From: Moritella sp. 24
Lineage (GTDB): Bacteria > Pseudomonadota > Gammaproteobacteria > Enterobacterales > Moritellaceae
Assembly: GCF_018219155.1 (NCBI RefSeq)
Contig: NZ_CP056123.1
Span: forward strand, 1,559,505 to 1,623,504
DNA length: 64,000 nucleotides
Direction of reading: 5' to 3'
Shown: one piece after another, positions 50,715 to 60,201 of the stretch
How positions within the stretch are numbered: the first letter of the stretch is position 1
Layout of the letters: every line of letters begins with the position of its first letter
Notes under the pieces: generated by a model
What the model was told of the DNA's origin: nothing
The model's database searches: none
What the model saw: only the letters and a program-made list of their open reading frames with translations
Made by a program: the position numbers and the translations under genes

Positions 50715-51143
50715 ATGAGTAAAAACAGTTTATTATCAGAATCCGTGATTATTGATGTTCCATTCCATGATTGCGATCCGATGAATGTGGTTTGGCATGG
50801 TAATTACGCGCGCTATTTTGAAGTGGCGCGCAGCGCGTTACTACGTAAAATGAATTACGATTATGAAGATATGAGTAAATCAGGTTATGTGTGGCCGATT
50901 GTTGATATGCGAGTGAAGTATATTGGTTCTGCGCGTTATGCGCAGAAAATTAAAGTTGATGCGCACTTAGTTGAAGTGGAGTCGCGCTTGAAAATGGAAT
51001 ACCTGATCACTTGTTTAGAGTCGGGTAAGAAGTTAACTAAAGCGTCAACGATTCAACTTGCTGTGGACTTAGAAACCGAAGAACTACAGTTTGTAACACC
51101 TGCTATCGTCACTGAAAAGTTACACGGCGAATTGAATGGCTAG
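50715..51143 (+). CDS. 4-hydroxybenzoyl-CoA thioesterase-like hotdog protein
   Basis: 142 residues. The 4HBT motif FHDCDPMNVVWHGNYARYFEVARSALL, with Asp in DCD, is plain, and VDMRVKYIGSARYAQKI is the second conserved segment. It would release the finished chain from an ACP or clear mis-primed starters. Overlaps the next gene by 8 nt. Confidence 0.8.
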   Translation: MSKNSLLSESVIIDVPFHDCDPMNVVWHGNYARYFEVARSALLRKMNYDYEDMSKSGYVWPIVDMRVKYIGSARYAQKIKVDAHLVEVESRLKMEYLITCLESGKKLTKASTIQLAVDLETEELQFVTPAIVTEKLHGELNG

Positions 51144-51852
51144 TTGTATGGGATCTTGTATGGTAAATCTGTTACGCCTACTGCTTTTAGTGTCATTGGC
51201 CGGCAATGTATTTGCGGCCGATGATATCAAAGGTTCAAGCCTAAGCAGCGTTAAATCAACAGCACCAGTAACACCGCTGGCATTATTATCTCAGTTTAAA
51301 CCACTGACGATCGCCAGTGGTACATTTGTGCAGAATAAGTATTTCACCGTACTTAAAAATCCGGTGACCTCAACAGGTGAGTTGTACTTAGATCAATCAC
51401 TGGGTTTTGTGTGGCATACCAGTAAACCGATAGCGTCAACCTTGTTGTTAAAAGAGGATGGCTTATATTCTATTGACCATCGCCAACAACAGAAAAAGAT
51501 CAATAATGCCACGCCAATTGCCACCGTATTAATGAGTGCGTTATCAGGTGATGTGACCGCGTTAGAAAGCGAGTTTACGTTAGTCGAAAAAGTATTGTCA
51601 GAGCCAGAGTTAGGGCTAGAGTTAGAGTCAGAAGTAGAGTCAGAACTATCGCAAGAGACATCAGAAAATGTATGTTTAGAGCTGACGCCAAAAGACGCGA
51701 TGATAGCCAAGGTGATGCGTGTGATTGAGCTATGCGGTAAAGAGACTGTAGACCATTTGGTATTATATGAAACTTCAGGAAATCGTACCGAGATTGATAT
51801 TAACTTAACTGAAGTGACTGAACTACCAGAGGCGATACGTGCGCAATTCTGA
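51136..51852 (+). CDS. apeL: LolA-like periplasmic lipid carrier
   Basis: 238 residues. Signal peptide around MVNLLRLLLLVSLAGNVFA, then LolA-type SQFKPLTIASGTFVQNKYF...SGELYLDQSLGFVWHTSKP. An acidic Glu/Ser-rich insert (about residues 155-180, SEPELGLELESEVESELSQ) is encoded by near-repetitive DNA (51600-51650). In APE clusters the LolA-like protein is thought to shuttle the polyene lipid across the periplasm with the MMPL exporter. Overlaps the next gene by 14 nt. Confidence 0.75.
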   Translation: MASCMGSCMVNLLRLLLLVSLAGNVFAADDIKGSSLSSVKSTAPVTPLALLSQFKPLTIASGTFVQNKYFTVLKNPVTSTGELYLDQSLGFVWHTSKPIASTLLLKEDGLYSIDHRQQQKKINNATPIATVLMSALSGDVTALESEFTLVEKVLSEPELGLELESEVESELSQETSENVCLELTPKDAMIAKVMRVIELCGKETVDHLVLYETSGNRTEIDINLTEVTELPEAIRAQF

Positions 51853-54244
51853 ATACCATAAAAAATCGAGTAACAAGTTTGGGTTAACATTTTATTTGAT
51901 CCAACTTGTTGCTGTGTTGCTACTAGCTGGCTATCAATTGGGCTGGGGTCAATGGCAAATAGAGACCAATATTTTGTCCCTATTACCGTCAGACAGCCAA
52001 ACAAGCCAGAAACACATAAATCAACAAAAAAATGTGCAGCAAGCCAAGTCAGCGTTATTCCAACAAGCGAATCAACGTGTGCTGGTGGCTATTTCGGGCG
52101 CTCAAGCTATTCCCGCATACAGACAATTAGCAGATACGATCAAAGCATTTGATGGTATTGAAAATGAAGCAATGACAGTGCCTGATATCAATGAGGTGAT
52201 TGCTTTTTACCAACCTTACCGTGACAGTGTTATTACCGCTAGTTATCAAGCTTTATTAGCAGACCCAAACGCGATTAGTCAATTTGTCTTAGCTAAATTA
52301 ACGCAGGTCAGCGATCCATTTGTGAGTGCTAGTTTAGCGATATCACCCCGTTTAAACCTTGCTGATTTTTTAGCTTCTGGCTTAGCCGAATTACAGTCGT
52401 TTGAAACCGAACAAGGCATTGTAGTCGTTAATAAAAATGCACTAAAGCATTACATTATGCCAATCAAAGTTGCTGTCGATGGTTTCTCTGTAAAACAAAC
52501 TCAAGCGTTTTCGCAGCAGTTGCAAACCGAATTTAAACAATTAGAAGCTCAGTTTGATGTAGATGTACTTTACAGCGGCGTATTATTCCATACTGCTGAA
52601 TCAAGTCAGCAAGCTGAGTTTGAAATGTCGACGTTTGGCGTTATCTCACTGTTAGCTGTGCTACTCATGATATTGATGGTATTTCGCAGTGCCAAACCAG
52701 TTAACCTCGCCTTGGTTGTGTTGGCTATTTCTGTTGTTTATGGATTAACTGCAGTGGTGACGTTATTTAATCAACTGCATTTACTGACGCTTGTGTTTGC
52801 AGTGACCTTAATTGGTATTGTGATTGATTACTGCTTCCATGCCTTTGTGAGTTTGCATACTCAAGGGGGGATCAAATCAATTCGTACCGCATTATGCTTA
52901 GGCTTTATGACGACTGCGTTGGGTTATGCTGCACTCATTATGTCGCCATTATCATTACTTAGCCAAGTGGCTGTGTTTATGATCTTTGGTCTGCTGGGCG
53001 CATTATTAACTGTACTTTTGTTGCTGCCTTATTTGAACCTGAGTGGAAAAATTAGTGTTACTCCAAGTGTTTGGACACTAACAGATAAACTCAATGTTTG
53101 GCTTTCGCATTTACATCAGCAGCGCCGATTCGTATTTGTATTACTGAGCTTAGGGCTAGTGTCGGTGGCTGTGATTGATGATGTTAACTTCAATGATGAT
53201 ATTCGTTTACTTAATTCCAGTCCGGCCTTTTTAATTGATAATGAGATCAGTATGGCGAAGTTGATGGGCTATCAGCATAGCCAGCGTATTGTTATTACTG
53301 CTGGTGACAGTGAATCCTTGTTACAACGTCAAGAGATCTTATTAGCGCAGCTAGAGACACAGCAAGAATTAACAGTGAAAAGCATCGCCAGTCTATTACC
53401 ATCAATAGCGAAGCAGAAAGCCAACAATACCTTGCTTAAAAATGCAGAACAACAACAGCGTTTTGAATTAGGTTTAGCCAATTTAGGCTTGGTGGATTCA
53501 GTTGATAATTTCACACCGTTAACGCTTACAGAGTTTAATTCTGGCCCGTTACAGGCGCTGTCATCAATATATATTTATCAATATGAAGCGGATGATGCAA
53601 CGAGCAGTCATGCGATTAACAACACTGGTAATCGTAAGTACGCGCTTTGGGTTGAAACGTCGGGTGTCGCGCTAAACAATGATTTACAGCAGTGGATTGA
53701 AGCACAAACAGACATGAGTATTGATAATAAGCCAGCAGAAGTGACGGCCGCATTAAGCCATTATCGCCAAGCATTATTATTGTTATTTGCGGGTGCAGTA
53801 TTGGTGGTTACTATCGTTCTGTGTATTCGCTTTGGGCTAGTACAAGGTTTGCTGGGCTTGTTAAGTATTATTGTCAGTGCGGGTGGGGCGTTATTGTTAA
53901 CACAATTAAGTTTAGGGCATTTGAATATTTTCAATTTATTAGCGGTGTTACTGATCCTTGCATTGGCGATTGATTATGTCATCTTCTATCAAGAGCATGG
54001 GTTGCAACGTAATACCGTATTAGCTATCACCTTATCTGCTATTTCATCGGCATTGGTATTTGGTGTACTTGCGTTAAGTGTGACTCCCGCGGTAGAAAGT
54101 TTCGGATTAACTGTTATGTTTGGGATCTTGCTAGTATTTCTATTGGCTCCACTTAGTGCGAAGCAGGTCGACAGTGTGGAAATGGATAATGACGAAAATA
54201 ATAGCAGTAATCGTTATAACAACAGTATTGAGGTAGCAAAATGA
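51839..54244 (+). CDS. apeM: MMPL/RND-family exporter
   Basis: 801 residues, two halves of TM helices separated by two large periplasmic domains, as in MmpL/HpnN lipid exporters. Landmarks: VTLIGIVIDYCFHAFVSLH in the first half and LLILALAIDYVIFYQEHG in the second (the two proton-relay Asp positions), plus ALCLGFMTTALGYAALIMSPLSLL. Starts at GTG 51839. It moves aryl-polyene lipid through or from the inner membrane. Ends in an Asn/Asp-rich tail, overlapping the lipoprotein gene by 4 nt. Confidence 0.8.
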   Translation: MRNSEYHKKSSNKFGLTFYLIQLVAVLLLAGYQLGWGQWQIETNILSLLPSDSQTSQKHINQQKNVQQAKSALFQQANQRVLVAISGAQAIPAYRQLADTIKAFDGIENEAMTVPDINEVIAFYQPYRDSVITASYQALLADPNAISQFVLAKLTQVSDPFVSASLAISPRLNLADFLASGLAELQSFETEQGIVVVNKNALKHYIMPIKVAVDGFSVKQTQAFSQQLQTEFKQLEAQFDVDVLYSGVLFHTAESSQQAEFEMSTFGVISLLAVLLMILMVFRSAKPVNLALVVLAISVVYGLTAVVTLFNQLHLLTLVFAVTLIGIVIDYCFHAFVSLHTQGGIKSIRTALCLGFMTTALGYAALIMSPLSLLSQVAVFMIFGLLGALLTVLLLLPYLNLSGKISVTPSVWTLTDKLNVWLSHLHQQRRFVFVLLSLGLVSVAVIDDVNFNDDIRLLNSSPAFLIDNEISMAKLMGYQHSQRIVITAGDSESLLQRQEILLAQLETQQELTVKSIASLLPSIAKQKANNTLLKNAEQQQRFELGLANLGLVDSVDNFTPLTLTEFNSGPLQALSSIYIYQYEADDATSSHAINNTGNRKYALWVETSGVALNNDLQQWIEAQTDMSIDNKPAEVTAALSHYRQALLLLFAGAVLVVTIVLCIRFGLVQGLLGLLSIIVSAGGALLLTQLSLGHLNIFNLLAVLLILALAIDYVIFYQEHGLQRNTVLAITLSAISSALVFGVLALSVTPAVESFGLTVMFGILLVFLLAPLSAKQVDSVEMDNDENNSSNRYNNSIEVAK

Positions 54245-54909
54245 TGTGGACTTGTTTATCGCAATTAAAGCGTATGATAGGACGAACCTGTATTGTCTTA
54301 TTCGCGGTATTATTAAGTGGCTGTATTAGCTTGCCTGAAAGTCATTTAGTGACAATGGCTCCCAACGTAACGTTACAGTTAACTGCGCCGCCAAAAGCGT
54401 TGCAGATGCAGGCAAAAACCCAGTTAATTGAAGCAACGTTTAATGGTGAAACACAAAGTTTATTAGCACAAGTCGAATTTACGGACTCACAGATTAAATT
54501 AGTCGCGATGACACCATCAGGTATTCCTTTATTTGATGTATTGTGGAGTGTTACTGAAGACGCTGTTATCAATCAATATGTGCCGGTTCCTGGATTAGAC
54601 ATCAGTTATGTTATTGCCGACCTGCAGTGGGTTAACTGGCCGGTTGAACAATTACAGTCTGCAACAACGGGACTCCTTATTGAGACGTCGGCCAACACAT
54701 TGACCGAAGTATCGACTGCAACATCGGTTGATCGTTTAGATAAACATGATAGTGATGTTGTGCAAAGCGCCGCTGACTGGACGCGTACATTAACAAAAAA
54801 TGGTCAGGTTATTCTGACTGTAGAGAAATTTGATAATCGTTATATCCTGACGCATTTATTGCGTGATTATCAAATAACAATAACAGAATTAAGTAAGGTG
54901 GCGTTGTGA
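54241..54909 (+). CDS. apeN: Outer-membrane lipoprotein of the APE cluster (DUF3261-like)
   Basis: 222 residues with a lipobox in LFAVLLSGCISLPESH. The rest is beta-rich (MQAKTQLIEATFNGETQSLLAQVEFTDSQIKLVAMTPSGIPLFDV), as in DUF3261 proteins found beside APE genes; probably accepts the polyene at the outer membrane. Overlaps apeM and apeO by 4 nt each. Confidence 0.7.
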   Translation: MMWTCLSQLKRMIGRTCIVLFAVLLSGCISLPESHLVTMAPNVTLQLTAPPKALQMQAKTQLIEATFNGETQSLLAQVEFTDSQIKLVAMTPSGIPLFDVLWSVTEDAVINQYVPVPGLDISYVIADLQWVNWPVEQLQSATTGLLIETSANTLTEVSTATSVDRLDKHDSDVVQSAADWTRTLTKNGQVILTVEKFDNRYILTHLLRDYQITITELSKVAL

Positions 54910-56120
54910 GTATCTGTCTAAAAGACTTTGGTGTCGTTTGTGCGCTAGGTGATTCTAAAGCATCTGTTATCGCTGGGCTGTTAAAAGGCAGCCGCGATGG
55001 ATTACAGCTCGATGCTGATTTACCTATCGCAGAACCACAATTTGTCGGTCGTGTACCTGATTCAGTACTTGCTAGCTTAAAGAGCAGTAATGCTAAGACG
55101 TTGACGCGTAACGATCAATTGGGTCAGTTCGCTTATTCACAGATAACGGATACTCTCGCGCCACTGGTTGCTGAGTTTGGTCAGCAGCGTATTGCTGTTG
55201 TCATCGGTACCAGTACCTCGGGTATTGAATATGGCGAGCAAGCTTTAAAGCATAAAGTAGCGACTGGTGAATACCCAGAGAACTATCATTACAGCATGCA
55301 AGAAATGGGAACAACAGCGCAGTTTATTGCTGACTTATGCCAAGCTAAAGGACCTGTTTACAGTATTTCTACAGCCTGTTCATCAAGCGGTAAAGCCTTG
55401 GTAAGTGCGCAAGCATTACTGGAAGCTGATTTGGCCGATGTAGTGATTGCGGGTGGTGTAGATAGTTTAGCAAAACTGACTGTTAATGGTTTTAAGGCGT
55501 TGGCATCAACAGCGAGTGCTCAGACTAACCCGTTTGCAGCAGATCGTGATGGTATTAACATTGGCGAAGCCGCTGCATTATTTGTTGTGACGAAAGAGTT
55601 GGGTGGTATTCAGTTATTAGGGGCGGGTGAAACCTCTGATGCACACCATTTATCGGCGCCACACCCAGAAGGCGAAGGCGCATTACGTGCAATGCAAGCT
55701 GCATTAGCAGAAGCAAATTTAGACGGCACGCAAATAGATTATGTTAATTTGCACGGGACGGGTACACCGAAAAATGATGAGATGGAATCTCAAGCCATGT
55801 TTAACGCGTGTGGTAGCGATGTTCTATGCGGATCGACAAAAGGCATGACAGGCCATACATTAGGAGCTGCGGGTGCTTTAGAAGCGGGTATTTGTTGGTT
55901 ATTACTTCATGAGCAATATAATCCGGATAAAAAGATCCCTGCAAATGTCAGTGATGGAGAACGTGATCGTACCCTTGCTGATATTAACTTAGCGGGTATG
56001 GACACGAGTTTACAGGATATCAGTGAAAGCCGTACGGAACATAAAAAATTAAAAACCTGCATGAGTAATTCATTTGCTTTTGGTGGTAATAATATCAGCT
56101 TAGTGATAGGAAAGCAGTAG
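54906..56120 (+). CDS. apeO: Beta-ketoacyl-ACP synthase (APE elongation KS)
   Basis: 404 residues from GTG 54906. Catalytic Cys in STACSSSGKALVSA, His in LHGTGTPKNDEME and GHTLGAAGALEAGI, and FAADRDGINIGEAAALF. A KAS II-like condensing enzyme. It would extend the aryl-starter chain with malonyl-ACP and pairs with the chain-length factor gene at 42894. The TAG stop overlaps the next GTG by one base. Confidence 0.85.
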   Translation: MSICLKDFGVVCALGDSKASVIAGLLKGSRDGLQLDADLPIAEPQFVGRVPDSVLASLKSSNAKTLTRNDQLGQFAYSQITDTLAPLVAEFGQQRIAVVIGTSTSGIEYGEQALKHKVATGEYPENYHYSMQEMGTTAQFIADLCQAKGPVYSISTACSSSGKALVSAQALLEADLADVVIAGGVDSLAKLTVNGFKALASTASAQTNPFAADRDGINIGEAAALFVVTKELGGIQLLGAGETSDAHHLSAPHPEGEGALRAMQAALAEANLDGTQIDYVNLHGTGTPKNDEMESQAMFNACGSDVLCGSTKGMTGHTLGAAGALEAGICWLLLHEQYNPDKKIPANVSDGERDRTLADINLAGMDTSLQDISESRTEHKKLKTCMSNSFAFGGNNISLVIGKQ

Positions 56121-56581
56121 TGAACGCATACCCGATAGCAAGTATATTGCCACACAGTGCACCAATGATATTGATTGATGAATTGGTGAGTTACGACGAT
56201 GAAAACGTCAGTTGTCGTGTGACAATATCACCACAAAGTGCATTTTTTAATACGACAAAACAAGGCGTACCCAGTTACGTTGGTTGTGAGTACATGGCTC
56301 AAACCATTGCTGCTTATGGTGGCGCGCATGCACTCGATAATGCAGCGGGCATTAAAATCGGTTTTCTACTCGGTTCTCGTAAATATCAAGCAGAAGTCGG
56401 TCTATTCAAATTAGCACAAACCTTGTTAATTGAAGCCAAAAAACTAATTCAAGACGAATCAGGACTGTGTGTTTTTGATTGCGTTATAAAAGATGAAGAT
56501 AATGCGGTATTAGCAAAAGCTAAAATCAACGTTTTTCAACCGCAAGATCCCGCACAATTTTTAAAGGATAATCATGAGTAA
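56120..56581 (+). CDS. apeP: FabA/FabZ-like dehydratase
   Basis: 153 residues from GTG 56120. PIASILPHSAPMILIDELVSYD and YVGCEYMAQTIAAYGGAH are typical hotdog dehydratase segments of the FabZ-like APE enzymes. It eliminates water during each cycle. Overlaps apeQ by 8 nt. Confidence 0.8.
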   Translation: MNAYPIASILPHSAPMILIDELVSYDDENVSCRVTISPQSAFFNTTKQGVPSYVGCEYMAQTIAAYGGAHALDNAAGIKIGFLLGSRKYQAEVGLFKLAQTLLIEAKKLIQDESGLCVFDCVIKDEDNAVLAKAKINVFQPQDPAQFLKDNHE

Positions 56582-57299
56582 ACGTATTCTAGTAACTGGC
56601 TCAAGTCGTGGACTGGGCAAAGCAATCGCACTGCAATTAGCCAAAGATGGGTTTGATATTACAGTGCATTGCCGTTCAGGTGTTGAAGCGGCACAAGATA
56701 CGTGCGCTAAAATTGCAGAACTCGGTCAGAGCAGTAGTTTATTGCAGTTCGATGTTTGCGACAGAGCCGCAGCAAAAGCAAGCATTGAAGCGGATATCGC
56801 AGAGCATGGTGCTTATTATGGCGTAGTTTGTAATGCTGGTATTACCCGTGACATGGCGTTTCCATCAATGGAAGGGGCAGACTGGGATGATGTTATCCGT
56901 ACTGGCTTAGATGGTTTTTATAATGTGATTCACCCAACTGTGATGCCAATGGTACGTGCTAAACAAGGTGGTCGTATCGTCACGATGGCTTCAGTGTCTG
57001 GCATCATGGGCAACCGTGGGCAAGTAAACTACAGTGCTGCGAAAGGCGGTATTATTGCGGCATCAAAAGCATTATCACTGGAACTGGCTAAACGTAAGAT
57101 CACGGTAAACTGTGTGGCACCAGGCTTAATTGAATCTGATATGACCAATGATTTACCTATTGATGAAATCAAAAAAATGATCCCATTAAAACGTATGGGT
57201 AAGCCAGAAGAAGTGGCTGGTACGGTGTCATTTTTAATGTCTGACTGTGCTGCGTATATTACGCGCCAAGTTATCTCTGTAAACGGTGGACTTATCTAA
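56574..57299 (+). CDS. apeQ: 3-ketoacyl-ACP reductase (FabG-like)
   Basis: 241 residues, short-chain dehydrogenase. NADPH site TGSSRGLGKAIALQLA, NAGITRDM, catalytic Ser-Tyr-Lys in SVSGIMGNRGQVNYSAAKGG and VAPGLIESDM. Reduces the keto group in each APE cycle. One-base overlap with the next gene (TAATG). Confidence 0.9.
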   Translation: MSKRILVTGSSRGLGKAIALQLAKDGFDITVHCRSGVEAAQDTCAKIAELGQSSSLLQFDVCDRAAAKASIEADIAEHGAYYGVVCNAGITRDMAFPSMEGADWDDVIRTGLDGFYNVIHPTVMPMVRAKQGGRIVTMASVSGIMGNRGQVNYSAAKGGIIAASKALSLELAKRKITVNCVAPGLIESDMTNDLPIDEIKKMIPLKRMGKPEEVAGTVSFLMSDCAAYITRQVISVNGGLI

Positions 57300-58522
57300 T
57301 GAGAAGAGTTGTTGTAACAGGTATGTCTGCTATTACCGCACTTGGTGATGATTGGGCGACGTTTAAAGCAGGTTTAGAACAAGGAAAAAATGCGGTTAAA
57401 GTGATGCCAGAATGGGATTATCTTGACGGGCTGAATACACGTTTAGCTGCGCCAGTATTGCATTTTGAAAAGCCAAAACACTATAAGCGCAAGCAAGTCC
57501 GTTCTATGGGCCGTGTATCATTGATGTCGACACGTGCAACAGAGCTGGCGTTAGAACAAGCACAGTTATTAGATCACCCAGCATTAAAAGATGGTAGCAC
57601 AGGTATTTCATACGGTTCATCGGTGGGTTCAACAGAGCCACTGGTTAACTTTAGCCGCATGATGGACACGGGCAATATGTCTGGCGTGACTGCGACAAGT
57701 TATATTCAAACAATGTCACACACAGCGCCTGTGAATGTGGGTGTATTCTTTGGTTTAACTGGCCGTGTTATCACCACGAGCTCTGCGTGTACGTCGGGCT
57801 CTCAAGGCATTGGTTATGCGTATGAAGCGATTAAATTTGGCCGTCAAGATCTGATGGTTGCTGGTGGCGCAGAGGAACTCTGCATTACTGAAGCGGCAGT
57901 ATTTGATACCTTATATGCAACCAGTGTTAAAAATGATACTCCAGAGTTAACCCCTCGACCGTTTGATACTGAACGTGATGGTTTAGTGATTGGCGAAGGT
58001 GCTTGTACTTTAATTCTAGAAGAGTTAGATCATGCCCTTGAACGTGGCGCGACGATTTACGCTGAAATTATCGGTTTTGGTTGTAACTCGGATGGTAAAC
58101 ACGTGACACAGCCAACTGCTGAAACAATGCAAATCGCTATTGAGCAGGCGGTGAAAGATGCGGATATTGACACTGCTGAAATTGGTTATGTGTGTGCGCA
58201 TGGTACCGCGACAGATCGTGGTGATATTGCTGAAACCAACGCAACAGCTAATGCCTTAGGTAGAAAACCGATTAGTTCACTAAAGAGCTATTTAGGTCAT
58301 ACCCTTGGTGCGTGTGGTGCGATTGAAGCGTGGGCATCAATCAATATGATGCAAGATAATTGGTTTGCGCCAACAATCAATCTTGATAGCGTCGCTGAAG
58401 AGTGTGGTGATCTGGATTACATTCGCGGAGAAGGACGTGAAATCAAGACCGATGTTGTCATGAGCAACAACTTTGCGTTTGGTGGTATTAATACATCATT
58501 GATCTTTAAGCGCTGGTCATAA
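57299..58522 (+). CDS. apeR: Beta-ketoacyl-ACP synthase (APE initiation KS)
   Basis: 407 residues. Catalytic Cys in TSSACTSGSQGIGYA, His in AHGTATDRGDIAETN and GHTLGACGAIEAW. KAS I/II-like, distinct from the gene at 54906. Probably condenses the aryl starter with the first malonyl-ACP. Last gene of the operon; a terminator-like hairpin follows at 58575. Confidence 0.85.
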   Translation: MRRVVVTGMSAITALGDDWATFKAGLEQGKNAVKVMPEWDYLDGLNTRLAAPVLHFEKPKHYKRKQVRSMGRVSLMSTRATELALEQAQLLDHPALKDGSTGISYGSSVGSTEPLVNFSRMMDTGNMSGVTATSYIQTMSHTAPVNVGVFFGLTGRVITTSSACTSGSQGIGYAYEAIKFGRQDLMVAGGAEELCITEAAVFDTLYATSVKNDTPELTPRPFDTERDGLVIGEGACTLILEELDHALERGATIYAEIIGFGCNSDGKHVTQPTAETMQIAIEQAVKDADIDTAEIGYVCAHGTATDRGDIAETNATANALGRKPISSLKSYLGHTLGACGAIEAWASINMMQDNWFAPTINLDSVAEECGDLDYIRGEGREIKTDVVMSNNFAFGGINTSLIFKRWS

Positions 58523-58574
58523 TGTTTAAATAAAGTCGTATTTAATCAGTGATGGTTAAATACATGGCATATTC

Positions 58575-58612
58575 AAAACGCGTTTCACTTTTATTAAGTG
58601 GCGCGTTTTTTT
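58575..58612 (+). terminator. Terminator at the end of the APE operon
   Basis: Hairpin with arms AAAACGCGTTTCACTT / AAGTGGCGCGTTTT (two-base bulge) followed by TTTTTTA. Confidence 0.75.
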
Positions 58613-58730
58613 ATAGTAAATTATTGATTTAGTTGCATTACTCTAAAAGTGATGATTTATGTTCGTTATTTATGCTAGTTTAACAAAATCTTAACAATGG
58701 ATGTTAAGAATTGTAAATTTAGAGGCTAGT

Positions 58731-59933
58731 ATGTTTAACGCAACGATTGTTCAAAAGTTTCCCTATATTCAATCTAAGTCAGCCGTGATGCTGTTAGCAT
58801 GCCTTATTGTGATGATGGCTCAGATGGCAACAACCATTTATTTGCCTTCTTTACCTGAGGTGATGTCTGAGTTAGGGATGACTAGAAGCGCAACCGAACT
58901 CTCTATTTCGTTATTTGTTATTGGCGCTGCTATCCCAGCCCTTTTTTGGGGGGAAGCTGTTAACCGATATGGGCGTCGATTACCGCTAAATATATCGCTA
59001 TTTCTTTTCATCACTACCAGTGTTCTTCTTAGCTTATGCCAATCTGAAACTCAGTTACTGCTACTAAGAATGTTACAAGGTGTTGCTGCTGGTGGCACCG
59101 TCATTGTTGCTCGGATCCTTGTTCGAGATAATTGGCAACATGAAGAATTAACGAAACGATTATCACTACTTTCTATCGCTTTTATTGTTGCTTTAGGTGG
59201 TGGTCAATTTCTTGGTGGTGTTATTCATCACTATTCTGATTGGCGATTAGGGTTTGTGATCTTGTCTATATTGGGATTACTTGCTGTTTTACTCGCGAGA
59301 TATGCACCGGTAGATAAGAGTATTGACAGTCATCGCGGCAGTATGTGGATGTCTTATTACAATATCCTTAAAACCCCTGCGTTTCTTTGGCCCTGCCTCG
59401 TTGGCGGTCTAGGGTTTGCAATAACAGTCACTCTGCAAGCGGTGAGCCCTTTTGTGTTTAAAGAACAGTTTAATCTAGATGCGCAACACTTAGGTTCATT
59501 TGGTTTGTTTATTGGTGCTTCTTATTTTTTTGGTGCATTGCTAGTAAATAGAACGATAAAACGAATAGGTAGCAAAAGAATGCTACGTATTGGGGCTATC
59601 ATTGTGTTTATCTCAACATTTACGCTTAGCTTATTTTGGTATGCTCGCGAGCAATACCAGTATGAATTTTTACTTTCAATTTACCTGACGCTTTATGTAC
59701 TCACTATTTTTGGTCAAGCAGTATTATTCCCTAACAGTATGGCTATCGCGGTAAATAGCCATCCACAAAATGGTGCTCATGCAATGGCGTTATGTGGGTT
59801 TTTACAGCAGGGTCTAGCTGGTATCGCAGCAGCAAGCGCTGTTGCACTGGAATATCATGGTTTATGGACAGTTGCAGTAGCAGTACTCGGTGGTAGCGCT
59901 TTACTTATTGTTTTAATTAAAGTGAAACACTAA
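58731..59933 (+). CDS. Bcr/CflA-type MFS drug exporter
   Basis: 400 residues from ATG 58731 (GAGG 5 nt upstream; the longer ATG-started form at 58701 would include it). Twelve TM helices of DHA1 type: LIVMMAQMATTIYLPSLPEV, VNRYGRRLPLNISL (motif A), RMLQGVAAGGTVIVARILVRD and AHAMALCGFLQQGLAGIAAAS. Resembles the Bcr/CflA and EmrD-like families (a second such exporter is at 18530) and carries an N-terminal charged extension. Drug or metabolite export; substrate unknown. Not in the APE operon (208-bp gap with a terminator). Confidence 0.8.
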   Translation: MFNATIVQKFPYIQSKSAVMLLACLIVMMAQMATTIYLPSLPEVMSELGMTRSATELSISLFVIGAAIPALFWGEAVNRYGRRLPLNISLFLFITTSVLLSLCQSETQLLLLRMLQGVAAGGTVIVARILVRDNWQHEELTKRLSLLSIAFIVALGGGQFLGGVIHHYSDWRLGFVILSILGLLAVLLARYAPVDKSIDSHRGSMWMSYYNILKTPAFLWPCLVGGLGFAITVTLQAVSPFVFKEQFNLDAQHLGSFGLFIGASYFFGALLVNRTIKRIGSKRMLRIGAIIVFISTFTLSLFWYAREQYQYEFLLSIYLTLYVLTIFGQAVLFPNSMAIAVNSHPQNGAHAMALCGFLQQGLAGIAAASAVALEYHGLWTVAVAVLGGSALLIVLIKVKH

Positions 59934-59970
59934 CGAAATATAAATAGCATAAAAATTATAAGATTCAATT

Positions 59971-60000
59971 AATGATAACTACCTAAAGGTGGTTATCATT
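59971..60000 (+). terminator. Hairpin after the MFS exporter
   Basis: AATGATAACTACC-TAAA-GGTGGTTATCATT, a 13-bp stem with a wobble and a 4-nt loop, followed by AATAAAT. Placed 38 bp after the stop. Confidence 0.7.
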
Positions 60001-60201
60001 AATAAATGTAGTTATGTGTTATATGCTAAAATTTTTCTTTCCAGTCTCTAGGTTTGAATTATTTACCTGTTAACTTGTGGGTTTGCAGGTTAAATATCCA
60101 ATGTTGTGTTTTAACCCTAAAGTTAGAGTATATACGCTGGAGAAATCATTTTAACTGACGATAATAGCTGACATATTCGCACTTATTTTGAAATGAGCAT
60201 T

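Noticed and set aside
51393-52004. 203-residue minus-strand frame opposite apeL/apeM
   Set aside because: Antisense to two well-supported overlapping genes; Ser-rich low-complexity translation is what the repetitive Glu-coding DNA gives on the other strand.
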